DNA of 64,000 nt. It comes from Didymella arachidicola. Its lineage: Eukaryota > Ascomycota > Dothideomycetes > Pleosporales > Didymellaceae. The position numbers and the translations under genes are program-made. The notes under the pieces are model-generated. The model made no database searches. It was not told the DNA's origin and saw only the letters and a list, made by a program, of their open reading frames with translations. Where the stretch lies: assembly GCA_016630955.3 (NCBI GenBank), contig CM049996.1, positions 1-64,000 on the forward strand, written 5' to 3'. Shown piece by piece: positions 20,101 to 27,434 of this stretch. Within the stretch, counting starts at the first letter, position 1. Each line of letters begins with the position of its first letter.

Positions 20101-20659
20101 GTCGCTGTCCGGGTGTACCTGATCCGTGACACTTGAGCGTTATTCGCTGGTTCTTCCAGTCGATCCATGGATTGTGCTCTCTTAACCAAGGAAGTCCTAA
20201 TATGATATCGTGGGCGGCCGTTCCCAGAACATCTAGGTCTATTAATTCCTCGTGGTTGAATACTTTCAGACGTCGCTGTACCACTTCGTGGGTCACAGTC
20301 GACTCTCCTGGCATTGGTTCTCCGTTGGCTACTCGTAAAGGGTATGATTCCTCCTTTCTTCGCTTCTGCAAGCCTGCTTGCGCGATAGCGGATTGAGACA
20401 CGTAGTTACTTTGTGCTCCTGAGTCCAACAATGCCGTCATCCTGGTGCCTTCTAGCACGACAGGGAATTTGATGAGGGACTGGGCCTCATTGGAATCCTG
20501 ACGTCGATTCCGGTAGCCCTGGACTGTGTTGAGTGAAAGCTCTCGTCCAGGTCGTCCTTGGCGTCTGTTTGCCATATGTCTAAAAAAGACTCGTCCTGGG
20601 GCATAAAACCGCTCAGGCGTTTTAGTGTCTCGTGGTTCCTGCACTTCGGATGGAAACAC
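17171..20659 (-). CDS. Pol polyprotein of retrotransposon A (PR-RT-RH-IN-chromodomain)
   Basis: Open frame of 1,162 codons, in the -1 frame relative to gag and overlapping it by 208 bp. Domains in order: aspartic protease (LLDSGAQSNY, about 76-85), reverse transcriptase with YLDDILVY (about 430), RNase H (ETDASDLALGA, about 575), the integrase HHCC zinc-binding region and the DDE core with HPQTDGQTERVNQ, and a C-terminal chromodomain (WEVEKIIQHR...YLVKWLGYP, last 60 residues). The chromodomain makes it a chromovirus-type Ty3/gypsy element, expected to direct insertion to marked chromatin. Translation probably enters through the frameshift site at 20,581-20,587, so codons before that are not used. 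No stops interrupt it. Confidence 0.95.
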   Translation of the reverse strand: MFPSEVQEPRDTKTPERFYAPGRVFFRHMANRRQGRPGRELSLNTVQGYRNRRQDSNEAQSLIKFPVVLEGTRMTALLDSGAQSNYVSQSAIAQAGLQKRRKEESYPLRVANGEPMPGESTVTHEVVQRRLKVFNHEELIDLDVLGTAAHDIILGLPWLREHNPWIDWKNQRITLKCHGSGTPGQRPTQLTTQLVDEKEINNISSNKTRQVRAVDRADTNQPQDHKATVKEDSTTPDIPDEYREFIDLFRDEKTAKALPQHQEWDHEIKLEPGKKPPFGPIYQMSEKELEELRNYLKENLDKGFIRESESPAGFPVLFVPKKDGKLRPCIDYRKLNDITIKNRYPLPNISELQDRLAGAQYFTALDLRGAYNLIRMKEGEEWKTAFRTRYGHYEYLVMPFGLTNAPATCQALINNVLRAHLDITVVAYLDDILVYSKTLEEHVEHVRQVLACLGAAHLRLKPEKCEWHKEEVEFLGFVVGRYGVKMSQAKIQVVKDWPTPKTVKNIQEFLGFVNFNRRFIKDYSTKALPLTKLTRKDTPFKWGEDQDKAFETLKQACVDPPTLVTFRSGEPLRMETDASDLALGACITQERDGQWHPIAYYSRKFSGPEERYDVHDKELLAIVSALEHWRVYAESCSELTIYTDHKNLVHFTTTKVLNRRQVRWSETLGQYKFKILYTPGKDNGRADALSRRHDLAGSKTINESAILGVNSDGSLGPSQQLNNMMLVRQEHHVPSQVPEELEEEVISSHHDDPLHGHPGITRTMELIKRHYEFPNMRDKVAKFIKNCVSCQQNKHSTHAKYGEAQAMEPPTAPWTNITMDFVTQLPVSKDPVTGYTYDSIFVVVDRFTKAAEFVPFRHSYTAEQLARVYLDRIVRHHGISESIISDRDKLFTSNYWTTLLAAIGTKKKLSTAYHPQTDGQTERVNQTMETYLRIYCNQQQDNWVSLLPMAQIAYNNKLSEATGVTPFFANHGRHPNLFTRALDSNIQTESAINSVEALKEVHRKSLDNIAKAQSRSISYVNKKRKTAPLLKKGDKVYLLTKNLRTRRPTKKLDKVKVGPFFISKQISSVNYRLALPKDAKIHPVFHISLLEPADPRTPIQKDFHYQADGQDEWEVEKIIQHRNKGDGDEYLVKWLGYPDSENTWEPKENLNNCRELLRQYKK

Positions 20660-22704
20660 TCAGCCCATTCGTGGCCGTAGCACATTTCGTTTTGTACCAT
20701 GTGCATGTTGAATATGTCTTCCACACATTCAATTCCTGGAAAGTGGAGATTCGTGCGCTTATCCCACAAGTGTTCTGCGCAATACGTATCCATACATTCC
20801 CACCAGTATTCCTCGCAGCCCTCGGGCTTACTCGGAAACCATTCACTGTCCAGTTTGTACTGTCTGTGGTCTTCGCAGGCTTCGTGGTAGCACTGCGTAG
20901 GTGGTAGTCGAGAATGGTACGGGTTTCGAATATCCTGGAACAGCTTCGACGTATAGCTCGACGTTGGCAAAGCGGGCTGTCGGTCGAAGTCGGGTTCGTC
21001 TCGACTTCGAGCGTATAAGTTGTAGTCGTCCAGCTGTTGCTGAGTTGCAGAGTTGCTTTTCTTCCAGCGGATAAAGTCTTCCGTGTGCCATTCCTTGTTA
21101 GTCTTCTGTGCGTTGGCTACCTGTTGGTCGAATCTCTCAAGTGCTTCGGGGTCACCGAGCAAGTACCGTCTTGACCGTTGAATATTTTCTTCCGTCATCC
21201 AATCACGGACAGACTCGACATCCTGTAGGCTTGGTGTCTGAATAGTGACGGAGGACGCTTCTCCCTTGTGCTCTGGGATGTTGTTGACGATGGTCAAGTT
21301 TATCGTTGGTGCTTTGGGTTCTCGGAAAGCAGGAGTCTGGGTGGATTGGTCGCGCGAGACCATCATGTCCTGACTATGTTGCGCTCTGTCGCATACAATT
21401 AAACGTTTCCCTTCCTTTGAATAGTACTTGTCGTTGAGCCGGAAAAAGGAATCGTAGTATCGTTTGCCGACAATAATGTTGCCGTCCTTGGTATCGCACT
21501 CTACCACATGGTATCGGCGGGGATCGTTGTCGATCCATTCCATTTTAGGGTAGGGTGTTGGTGACCGGATTTGCTTGCTTGGAGCATCCTCATCGGACTC
21601 CTCAATGTAGTCGTTGTCGAGTCCGGAAGTGGGGTCTTCCATGAGACGTCCCATCTCATCAGTAACGACCTCCCACTCTTGGTCGCCGCTGTCGTCATGA
21701 GCCAGCATGTTCAGCTGCCTGGTTACTTTGTTCTTCATGCGACAGTCGCGGGCGTAGTGGCCTGTCTTGCCACAGCCGTAACAAGTCACTGAAGACTTAT
21801 CACCGCGGTTATTACTACCCTTCTTTTTCTCATTCCATCGTTCAGGTCCTTTGTTAATGTTGGAGAGGTCCATTGCTGCAGGACCGTAGTATCCACTGTT
21901 CGTGTCGTTGTGGACACGGCGTCCCATGTTGGCTTGGTAAAGGCCACCACGTTGACCACGGCGGTAGTTGTTGTTGCGCCATTGGTTGCGTGGAGCCTGG
22001 GGTGGGCGAGTGACCTGAGTCACGACTCGCGCACGAGGGTCCTCCCTTAATTCTTGTTGAAGGTCGTAGAGCTTGACGTCGATACTGATCGCTTCGTTTA
22101 CTAGTGCGTCGAAGGTATCGGTAGCTGCGGCAGTCCGCATGAGCTCTTCCTTGACCTTGGGCTTAAGGCCTTGTTTGAACATGGTCATCAACGCAACGTC
22201 GTCCCAGCCGGTGAACGTAGCTACTTGCTGAAACTTGGCAGCGTAGTCGGCGGCGGACGCAGTTTGTCGGATGCGCTGAATCTCGCGTCGGGCGATGGTT
22301 GGTTCGTTGTGCACTCCAAATACTTGGCGAATCTGTTCCTTGAACAGATCGAAGTCTTCGATCCATGGGTCGATGTCTGCTGAGTTGCTTGCTCCGTCGT
22401 GGTAACGGCGAATAAAGGGTTTGATCCAAGTGAACGCGCGATCCTTCATAAACGTACTCACAAAAGTGACACGTTTCTCCTCTGGGATGCGTTCTCCTTG
22501 GAACATGAAAAACAGATCGAACTTCATGAGCCAGTCTTCCAGCTTGTCGCGAGTGCCATCAAAGGCCTCGGGTTTAGCCACTGGGTAAACACTGGTAGGG
22601 GCAGGCGCCGCTGCCTCCTCGTCCATGTCGAGATCGTCATCAGCCGTACGGCGTGATGCGTTGGAGTTGCTTGGGGTAGCACGGGATCCTGAGGTAGTAC
22701 TCAT
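20452..22704 (-). CDS. Gag protein of retrotransposon A
   Basis: 750 residues from the ATG at 22,704, only 17 bp inside the 5' LTR. The N-terminal 250 residues are a retrotransposon gag domain (DKLEDWLMKFDLFF, PKVKEELMR). A CCHC zinc knuckle (CYGCGKTGHYARDC) lies near residue 310. About 430 further residues follow the knuckle, rich in Asp/Glu/Tyr with scattered Cys and His; I do not recognise this extension, which is long for a fungal gag. The last 70 codons overlap pol. Confidence 0.9.
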   Translation of the reverse strand: MSTTSGSRATPSNSNASRRTADDDLDMDEEAAAPAPTSVYPVAKPEAFDGTRDKLEDWLMKFDLFFMFQGERIPEEKRVTFVSTFMKDRAFTWIKPFIRRYHDGASNSADIDPWIEDFDLFKEQIRQVFGVHNEPTIARREIQRIRQTASAADYAAKFQQVATFTGWDDVALMTMFKQGLKPKVKEELMRTAAATDTFDALVNEAISIDVKLYDLQQELREDPRARVVTQVTRPPQAPRNQWRNNNYRRGQRGGLYQANMGRRVHNDTNSGYYGPAAMDLSNINKGPERWNEKKKGSNNRGDKSSVTCYGCGKTGHYARDCRMKNKVTRQLNMLAHDDSGDQEWEVVTDEMGRLMEDPTSGLDNDYIEESDEDAPSKQIRSPTPYPKMEWIDNDPRRYHVVECDTKDGNIIVGKRYYDSFFRLNDKYYSKEGKRLIVCDRAQHSQDMMVSRDQSTQTPAFREPKAPTINLTIVNNIPEHKGEASSVTIQTPSLQDVESVRDWMTEENIQRSRRYLLGDPEALERFDQQVANAQKTNKEWHTEDFIRWKKSNSATQQQLDDYNLYARSRDEPDFDRQPALPTSSYTSKLFQDIRNPYHSRLPPTQCYHEACEDHRQYKLDSEWFPSKPEGCEEYWWECMDTYCAEHLWDKRTNLHFPGIECVEDIFNMHMVQNEMCYGHEWAECFHPKCRNHETLKRLSGFMPQDESFLDIWQTDAKDDLDESFHSTQSRATGIDVRIPMRPSPSSNSLSC
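20581..20587 (-). other. Programmed -1 frameshift heptamer, element A
   Basis: On the minus strand T TTT TTA stands in the correct register within gag (TCT TTT TTA, Ser-Phe-Leu), giving the X XXY YYZ form. A one-base slip back continues AGA CAT ATG in the pol frame, which is open from here on. The same heptamer is kept in element B. Confidence 0.75.
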
Positions 22705-22711
22705 CTTGGGG

Positions 22712-22719
22712 GTGTTCAA
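22712..22719 (-). other. Primer-binding site of element A, self-priming type
   Basis: Two bases inside the 5' LTR the minus strand reads TTGAACAC. It does not begin with TGG, so it does not pair with a tRNA 3' CCA end. It is complementary to GTGTTCAA in the LTR (minus strand, starting at 22,943), about 34 bases downstream of a TATATAG box. That fits the Tf1 type of self-priming, in which the RNA 5' end folds back onto the primer-binding site. Confidence 0.5.
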
Positions 22720-22721
22720 AA

Positions 22722-23230
22722 TGTTGAAGTCGTACTTTAAGCAAAGCTCGTAAGCACTAATTCTATTGGTTCTCAGGGATGAGTACGGTGACAGGAAGCC
22801 GAAGGGGTTGGTTGCAATAAGGTGTACAGATACGATCTGTCAGTCTTGAGAGCAGGGTAACGATGAGTAGTACAGAGTAGACTGTCTAGCTCGAAGGTTG
22901 GGTTTGAGATCCAAAGACAAACTTGATAACTTAGGTTGAACACGAACTGTAAGAGTTGTGTTCCTACGTACTATATACATACAGATGTTCCATTCTTGTT
23001 CCATTGTTCTATAGTTGTTCCAACCTGGTACTTTCTGGAACATCGTGGGATTCTTGGAACATCACGTGACTTGTTCCATGGTGGCGTTCCGCCAAGACTT
23101 TGGAACATGAGGGGTTACGTCGTCATTGGTCCTGGGTGCTGACCTTCTTGAAGGCCTGCGGGTTGTCCCCGAGTGTCATCAATCCTTCCTTCTCTTATCT
23201 TCTGCCTTGCCCCGTCTCAGGTTCGTAACA
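22722..23230 (-). repeat. LTR 2 (subtype 2), shared: 5' LTR of A and 3' LTR of B
   Basis: 509 bp with TGTT...AACA ends, essentially identical to LTR 3. The U3 half carries TGTTCCA (four copies) and its inverse TGGAACA (three copies) between 22,985 and 23,107. A TATATAG box on the minus strand is at 22,971-22,977. Confidence 0.95.
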
Positions 23231-23245
23231 CTATCCCCCCTCTTC
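23231..23245 (-). other. Polypurine tract of element B
   Basis: On the minus strand GAAGAGGGGGGATAG directly precedes the 3' LTR. Confidence 0.75.
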
Positions 23246-23272
23246 AATCTTCATGTCCTCATGAACTGACTC

Positions 23273-23827
23273 ATGGTTTCCAGAAGCACTGCATATCGTC
23301 ACTCCGTCGGTGACCGCATTAACCGCACTGGACAGCTCGCAATGGTGTCTTGTCAGTACTGCGCCAGAAAAGGTCTTGCGTGTAGGATGTCGTCGTTGAA
23401 GAAGGAGTGTGGGAATTGTTATCGCGCAGGGGCCCAGAAGTGTGTTCCGATGGAGGTTCCGGTTCCGAATTTCGAACGAATCGATCGAGAAATGAATCGT
23501 CTGGAGCAACAAGAGGCCGAAGCGGACGAAGCGGAGTCTGCTGCTCTTCAGACTATTCTGGCCGCGCGTGCGAAAAAAGATCGCATTCGAAAACAAAGGA
23601 AAATGCTGCAGCGTCGCGAGCAACAGTGGGTAGATGAGGCTGGTCGATACGTTGAGGATATCGAAGCTCTTGAAGCCGTTGAGGGTATTAATCGGGAGGT
23701 TGCACAGCTGGAGGCAGGTCTGATGCCTGGTTCTCTGGCTCTTGACTGGAGCGCTTTTATGCCGTCTGTGTTGGAGGGCGACCCGGGCTTCCTTGCTGAT
23801 GGAGCCGAGGTTACCGGTAATTCGTAA
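23273..23827 (+). CDS. Antisense Zn2Cys6-like coiled-coil protein of retrotransposon B
   Basis: 184 residues, opposite in strand to gag-pol; the ATG lies 43 bp from the 3' LTR. Six Cys fit a Gal4-type cluster: C27-x2-C30-x6-C37-x8-C46-x2-C49-x7-C57, with basic residues between. A long charged helical, likely coiled-coil region (about 65-145) follows, and an acidic C-terminus. The position and plan match the antisense gene of element A, but the sequence is largely different, although the flanking pol and 3' UTR are almost identical. An LTR antisense promoter is the likely driver. No known family beyond the Cys pattern. Confidence 0.65.
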   Translation: MVSRSTAYRHSVGDRINRTGQLAMVSCQYCARKGLACRMSSLKKECGNCYRAGAQKCVPMEVPVPNFERIDREMNRLEQQEAEADEAESAALQTILAARAKKDRIRKQRKMLQRREQQWVDEAGRYVEDIEALEAVEGINREVAQLEAGLMPGSLALDWSAFMPSVLEGDPGFLADGAEVTGNS

Positions 23828-23945
23828 AAGGTATGTTTATATTTTATAATTTTCGTGTGTTTTTTTGCGTTGGGTTTTCAGTCAAATAAACTTTGGCTTG
23901 GAGATCCACGTGTTTTTGCGCGTGGGTTCGAGTCCTGACAGGTTC

Positions 23946-26900
23946 TTATTTTTTGTACTGTCGAAGTAGCTCGCGGCAGTTGTTGAGGTTTTCTTTTGGT
24001 TCCCACGTGTTTTCTGAGTCCGGGTATCCTAACCATTTGACTAGGTACTCGTCGCCGTCGCCTTTATTGCGATGTTGTATTATTTTTTCAACTTCCCACT
24101 CGTCCTGGCCGTCTGCCTGGTAGTGAAAGTCTTTCTGGATTGGCGTTCTGGGGTCGGCTGGTTCCAACAGCGAGATGTGGAACACTGGATGGATCTTTGC
24201 ATCCTTGGGCAGCGCAAGTCGATAGTTGACTGGGCTGATTTGATTGGAAATGAAAAATGGTCCGACCTTGACTTTGTCCAGTTTTTTCGTTGGTCGCCGT
24301 GTGCGTAGGTTTTTCGTAAGGAGATACACTTTATCCCCCTCCTTTAGCAGAGGCGCCGTTTTTCGTTTCTTGTTAACATAAGAGATGCTCCGTGACTGAG
24401 CTTTGGCGATGTTATCGAGCGATTTTCTGTGTACTTCCTTCAGTGCTTCGACTGAGTTAATCGCTGATTCCGTTTGAATGTTACTGTCCAATGATCTGGT
24501 AAAGAGATTTGGGTGTCTCCCGTGGTTTGCGAAGAACGGCGTTACGCCTGTTGCTTCTGACAATTTGTTGTTGTACGCGATTTGTGCCATAGGTAATAGT
24601 GAAACCCAGTTGTCTTGCTGCTGGTTGCAGTAGATGCGGAGGTACGTCTCCATTGTTTGGTTCACTCGTTCTGTTTGGCCATCCGTCTGCGGATGATACG
24701 CGGTTGACAGTTTTTTCTTGGTACCAATAGCTGCTAACAGCGTAGTCCAGTAGTTCGATGTAAACAACTTGTCTCTATCGCTGATGATTGATTCGGGGAT
24801 GCCGTGGTGTCGGACAATCCTATCCAGGTACACTCGTGCGAGCTGCTCTGCAGTGTAGCTGTGGCGGAAAGGCACAAACTCAGCGGCTTTCGTGAATCGA
24901 TCGACCACAACGAAGATTGAGTCGTAGGTGTATCCTGTTACAGGATCCTTAGAGACAGGTAGCTGTGTAACGAAATCCATTGTGATGTTCGTCCATGGTG
25001 CCGTTGGCGGCTCCATTGCCTGTGCTTCTCCATACTTGGCGTGCGTGCTGTGTTTGTTCTGCTGACAGCTTACGCAATTCTTGATGAACTTGGCGACCTT
25101 GTCGCGCATGTTCGGGAACTCGTAATGTCTCCTGATGAGTTCCATTGTTCTGGTGATACCGGGGTGTCCATGAAGCGGGTCATCGTGGTGACTGCTTATG
25201 ACTTCTTCCTCCAGTTCCTCTGGTACCTGTGACGGTACATGATGCTCTTGGCGTACTAGCATCATATTGTTGAGCTGCTGGGATGGTCCTAACGATCCGT
25301 CGCTATTGATACCAAGGATCGCTGATTCGTTGATCGTTTTGGATCCTGCGAGGTCGTGTCGTCGACTGAGTGCATCGGCTCTGCCGTTGTCCTTTCCTGG
25401 TGTATAGAGGATCTTGAACTTGTATTGTCCGAGGGTCTCGGACCATCGTACTTGTCGTCTGTTCAATACCTTTGTTGTCGTGAAGTGTACCAGGTTTTTG
25501 TGATCCGTGTAGATCGTAAGCTCCGAACAACTTTCAGCGTAAACTCGCCAATGTTCCAGGGCAGATACAATCGCGAGTAGTTCTTTGTCGTGTACGTCGT
25601 ATCGTTCTTCGGGTCCTGAGAACTTGCGTGAGTAGTAGGCAATCGGGTGCCATTGACCATCTCGTTCTTGTGTAATGCATGCTCCTAATGCCAAATCTGA
25701 GGCATCTGTTTCCATTCGCAGCGACTCTCCGCTCCTGAATGTAACCAATGTGGGTGGATCTACACAAGCTTGCTTTAGCGTTTCGAAAGCTTTGTCCTGA
25801 TCCTTGCCCCACTTGAAGGGTGTGTCCTTCCGCGTAAGTTTCGTAAGCGGCAAGGCCTTCGTGGAGTAATCCTTGATGAAGCGTCGGTTGAAGTTGACAA
25901 ACCCAAGGAACTCTTGAATGTTCTTGACGGTTTTGGGTGTTGGCCAATCCTTCACAACCTGAATCTTTTCTTGGCTCATCTTGACTCCGTATCGTCCTAC
26001 TACAAACCCTAGGAACTCGACTTCCTTCTTGTGCCATTCGCACTTCTCGGGTTTCAAACGTAGGTGCGCTGCTCCTAGGCAGGCAAGCACTTGTCGTACG
26101 TGTTCGACATGCTCTTCTAGTGTTTTGCTGTACACTAGGATGTCATCGAGGTACGCCACCACGGTAATGTCTAAGTGTGCCCTCAGCACGTTGTTGATTA
26201 AGGCTTGACATGTCGCTGGTGCGTTGGTGAGCCCGAACGGCATGACCAAATACTCGTAATGACCATAACGGGTTCTAAACGCCGTCTTCCATTCTTCGCC
26301 TTCCTTCATGCGGATGAGGTTGTACGCCCCTCTTAAATCCAACGCAGTGAAGTACTGTGCTCCAGCTAACCGATCCTGAAGTTCGCTGATGTTCGGTAGC
26401 GGGTAACGATTCTTAATCGTGATATCGTTGAGCTTTCGGTAATCGATGCAAGGTCGTAGCTTGCCATCTTTCTTTGGTACGAATAGAACGGGAAATCCTG
26501 CTGGGGATTCTGATTCTCTGATGAATCCTTTGTCGAGGTTCTCCTTAAGGTAGTTGCGCAGCTCCTCAAGTTCCTTTTCCGACATCTGGTATATTGGCCC
26601 GAATGGGGGCTTCTTGCCTTCCTCGAGCTTAATCTCGTGGTCCCATTCCTGGTGCTGCGGTAATGCCTTCGCAGTCTTCTCATCGCGGAAGAGGTCTATA
26701 AACTCTCTGTATTCATCCGGGATGTCAGGAGTTGTACTGTTCTCCTTAACCGTCGCTTTGTGATCCGGGGGCTGGTTGGTATCTGCACGGTCGACCGCTC
26801 TATCTTGGCGCGTCTTGTTCGAAGAGATATTGTTAATCTCCTTCTCATCCACCAGCTGCGTCGTGAGCTGCGCGGGTCGCTGTCCGGGTGTACCTGATCC

Positions 26901-27434
26901 GTGACACTTGAGCGTTATTCGCTGGTTCTTCCAGTCGATCCATGGATTGTGCTCTCTTAACCAAGGAAGTCCTAATATGATATCGTGGGCGGCCGTTCCC
27001 AGAACATCTAGGTCTATCAATTCCTCGTGGTTAAATACTTTCAGACGTCGCTGTACCACTTCGTGGGTCACAGTCGACTCTCCTGGCATTGGTTCTCCGT
27101 TGGCTACTCGTAAAGGGTATGGTTCCTCCTTTCTTCGCTTCTGCAAGCCTGCTTGCGCGATAGCGGATTGAGACACATAGTTGCTTTGTGCTCCTGAGTC
27201 CAACAATGCCGTCATCCTGGTGCCTTCTAGCACGACAGGGAATTTGATGAGGGACTGGGCCTCATTGGGATCCTGACGTCGATCCCGGGAGCCCTGGACT
27301 GTGTTGAGAAAAAGCTCTCGTCCGGGTTGTCCTTGGCGTCTGTTTGCCATATGTCTAAAAAAGACTCGTCCTGGGGCATAAAACCGCTCAGGCGTTTTAG
27401 TGTTTCGTGGTTCTTGCACTTCGGATGGAAGCAC
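23946..27434 (-). CDS. Pol polyprotein of retrotransposon B (PR-RT-RH-IN-chromodomain)
   Basis: 1,162 codons, the same length and domain order as pol of A, differing at only a few dozen residues scattered along the protein. Protease DSG, YLDD, the RNase H Asp, the integrase HPQTDGQTERVNQ motif and the C-terminal chromodomain are all present. It is in the -1 frame relative to gag and probably entered at 27,356-27,362. Intact, so potentially active. Confidence 0.95.
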   Translation of the reverse strand: MLPSEVQEPRNTKTPERFYAPGRVFFRHMANRRQGQPGRELFLNTVQGSRDRRQDPNEAQSLIKFPVVLEGTRMTALLDSGAQSNYVSQSAIAQAGLQKRRKEEPYPLRVANGEPMPGESTVTHEVVQRRLKVFNHEELIDLDVLGTAAHDIILGLPWLREHNPWIDWKNQRITLKCHGSGTPGQRPAQLTTQLVDEKEINNISSNKTRQDRAVDRADTNQPPDHKATVKENSTTPDIPDEYREFIDLFRDEKTAKALPQHQEWDHEIKLEEGKKPPFGPIYQMSEKELEELRNYLKENLDKGFIRESESPAGFPVLFVPKKDGKLRPCIDYRKLNDITIKNRYPLPNISELQDRLAGAQYFTALDLRGAYNLIRMKEGEEWKTAFRTRYGHYEYLVMPFGLTNAPATCQALINNVLRAHLDITVVAYLDDILVYSKTLEEHVEHVRQVLACLGAAHLRLKPEKCEWHKKEVEFLGFVVGRYGVKMSQEKIQVVKDWPTPKTVKNIQEFLGFVNFNRRFIKDYSTKALPLTKLTRKDTPFKWGKDQDKAFETLKQACVDPPTLVTFRSGESLRMETDASDLALGACITQERDGQWHPIAYYSRKFSGPEERYDVHDKELLAIVSALEHWRVYAESCSELTIYTDHKNLVHFTTTKVLNRRQVRWSETLGQYKFKILYTPGKDNGRADALSRRHDLAGSKTINESAILGINSDGSLGPSQQLNNMMLVRQEHHVPSQVPEELEEEVISSHHDDPLHGHPGITRTMELIRRHYEFPNMRDKVAKFIKNCVSCQQNKHSTHAKYGEAQAMEPPTAPWTNITMDFVTQLPVSKDPVTGYTYDSIFVVVDRFTKAAEFVPFRHSYTAEQLARVYLDRIVRHHGIPESIISDRDKLFTSNYWTTLLAAIGTKKKLSTAYHPQTDGQTERVNQTMETYLRIYCNQQQDNWVSLLPMAQIAYNNKLSEATGVTPFFANHGRHPNLFTRSLDSNIQTESAINSVEALKEVHRKSLDNIAKAQSRSISYVNKKRKTAPLLKEGDKVYLLTKNLRTRRPTKKLDKVKVGPFFISNQISPVNYRLALPKDAKIHPVFHISLLEPADPRTPIQKDFHYQADGQDEWEVEKIIQHRNKGDGDEYLVKWLGYPDSENTWEPKENLNNCRELLRQYKK

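Larger units (their letters stand above)
13842..23230 (-). mobile_element. Ty3/gypsy chromodomain retrotransposon A (tandem partner of B)
   Basis: LTR to LTR, minus-strand sense: 5' LTR at 22,722-23,230, gag, pol, a plus-strand extra gene, 3' LTR at 13,842-14,355. The gag and pol frames are intact and about as long as those of B. The two LTRs do not match in U3: the 3' LTR is a different subtype from the 5' LTR, which retrotransposition alone should not give, so A is likely a recombinant. A pogo transposon (14,442-16,541) is nested between the 3' LTR and the antisense gene. The sequence left of the 3' LTR (GGCAG) does not match the sequence right of the array (CTGCG), so no target-site duplication is seen. 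Confidence 0.9.
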
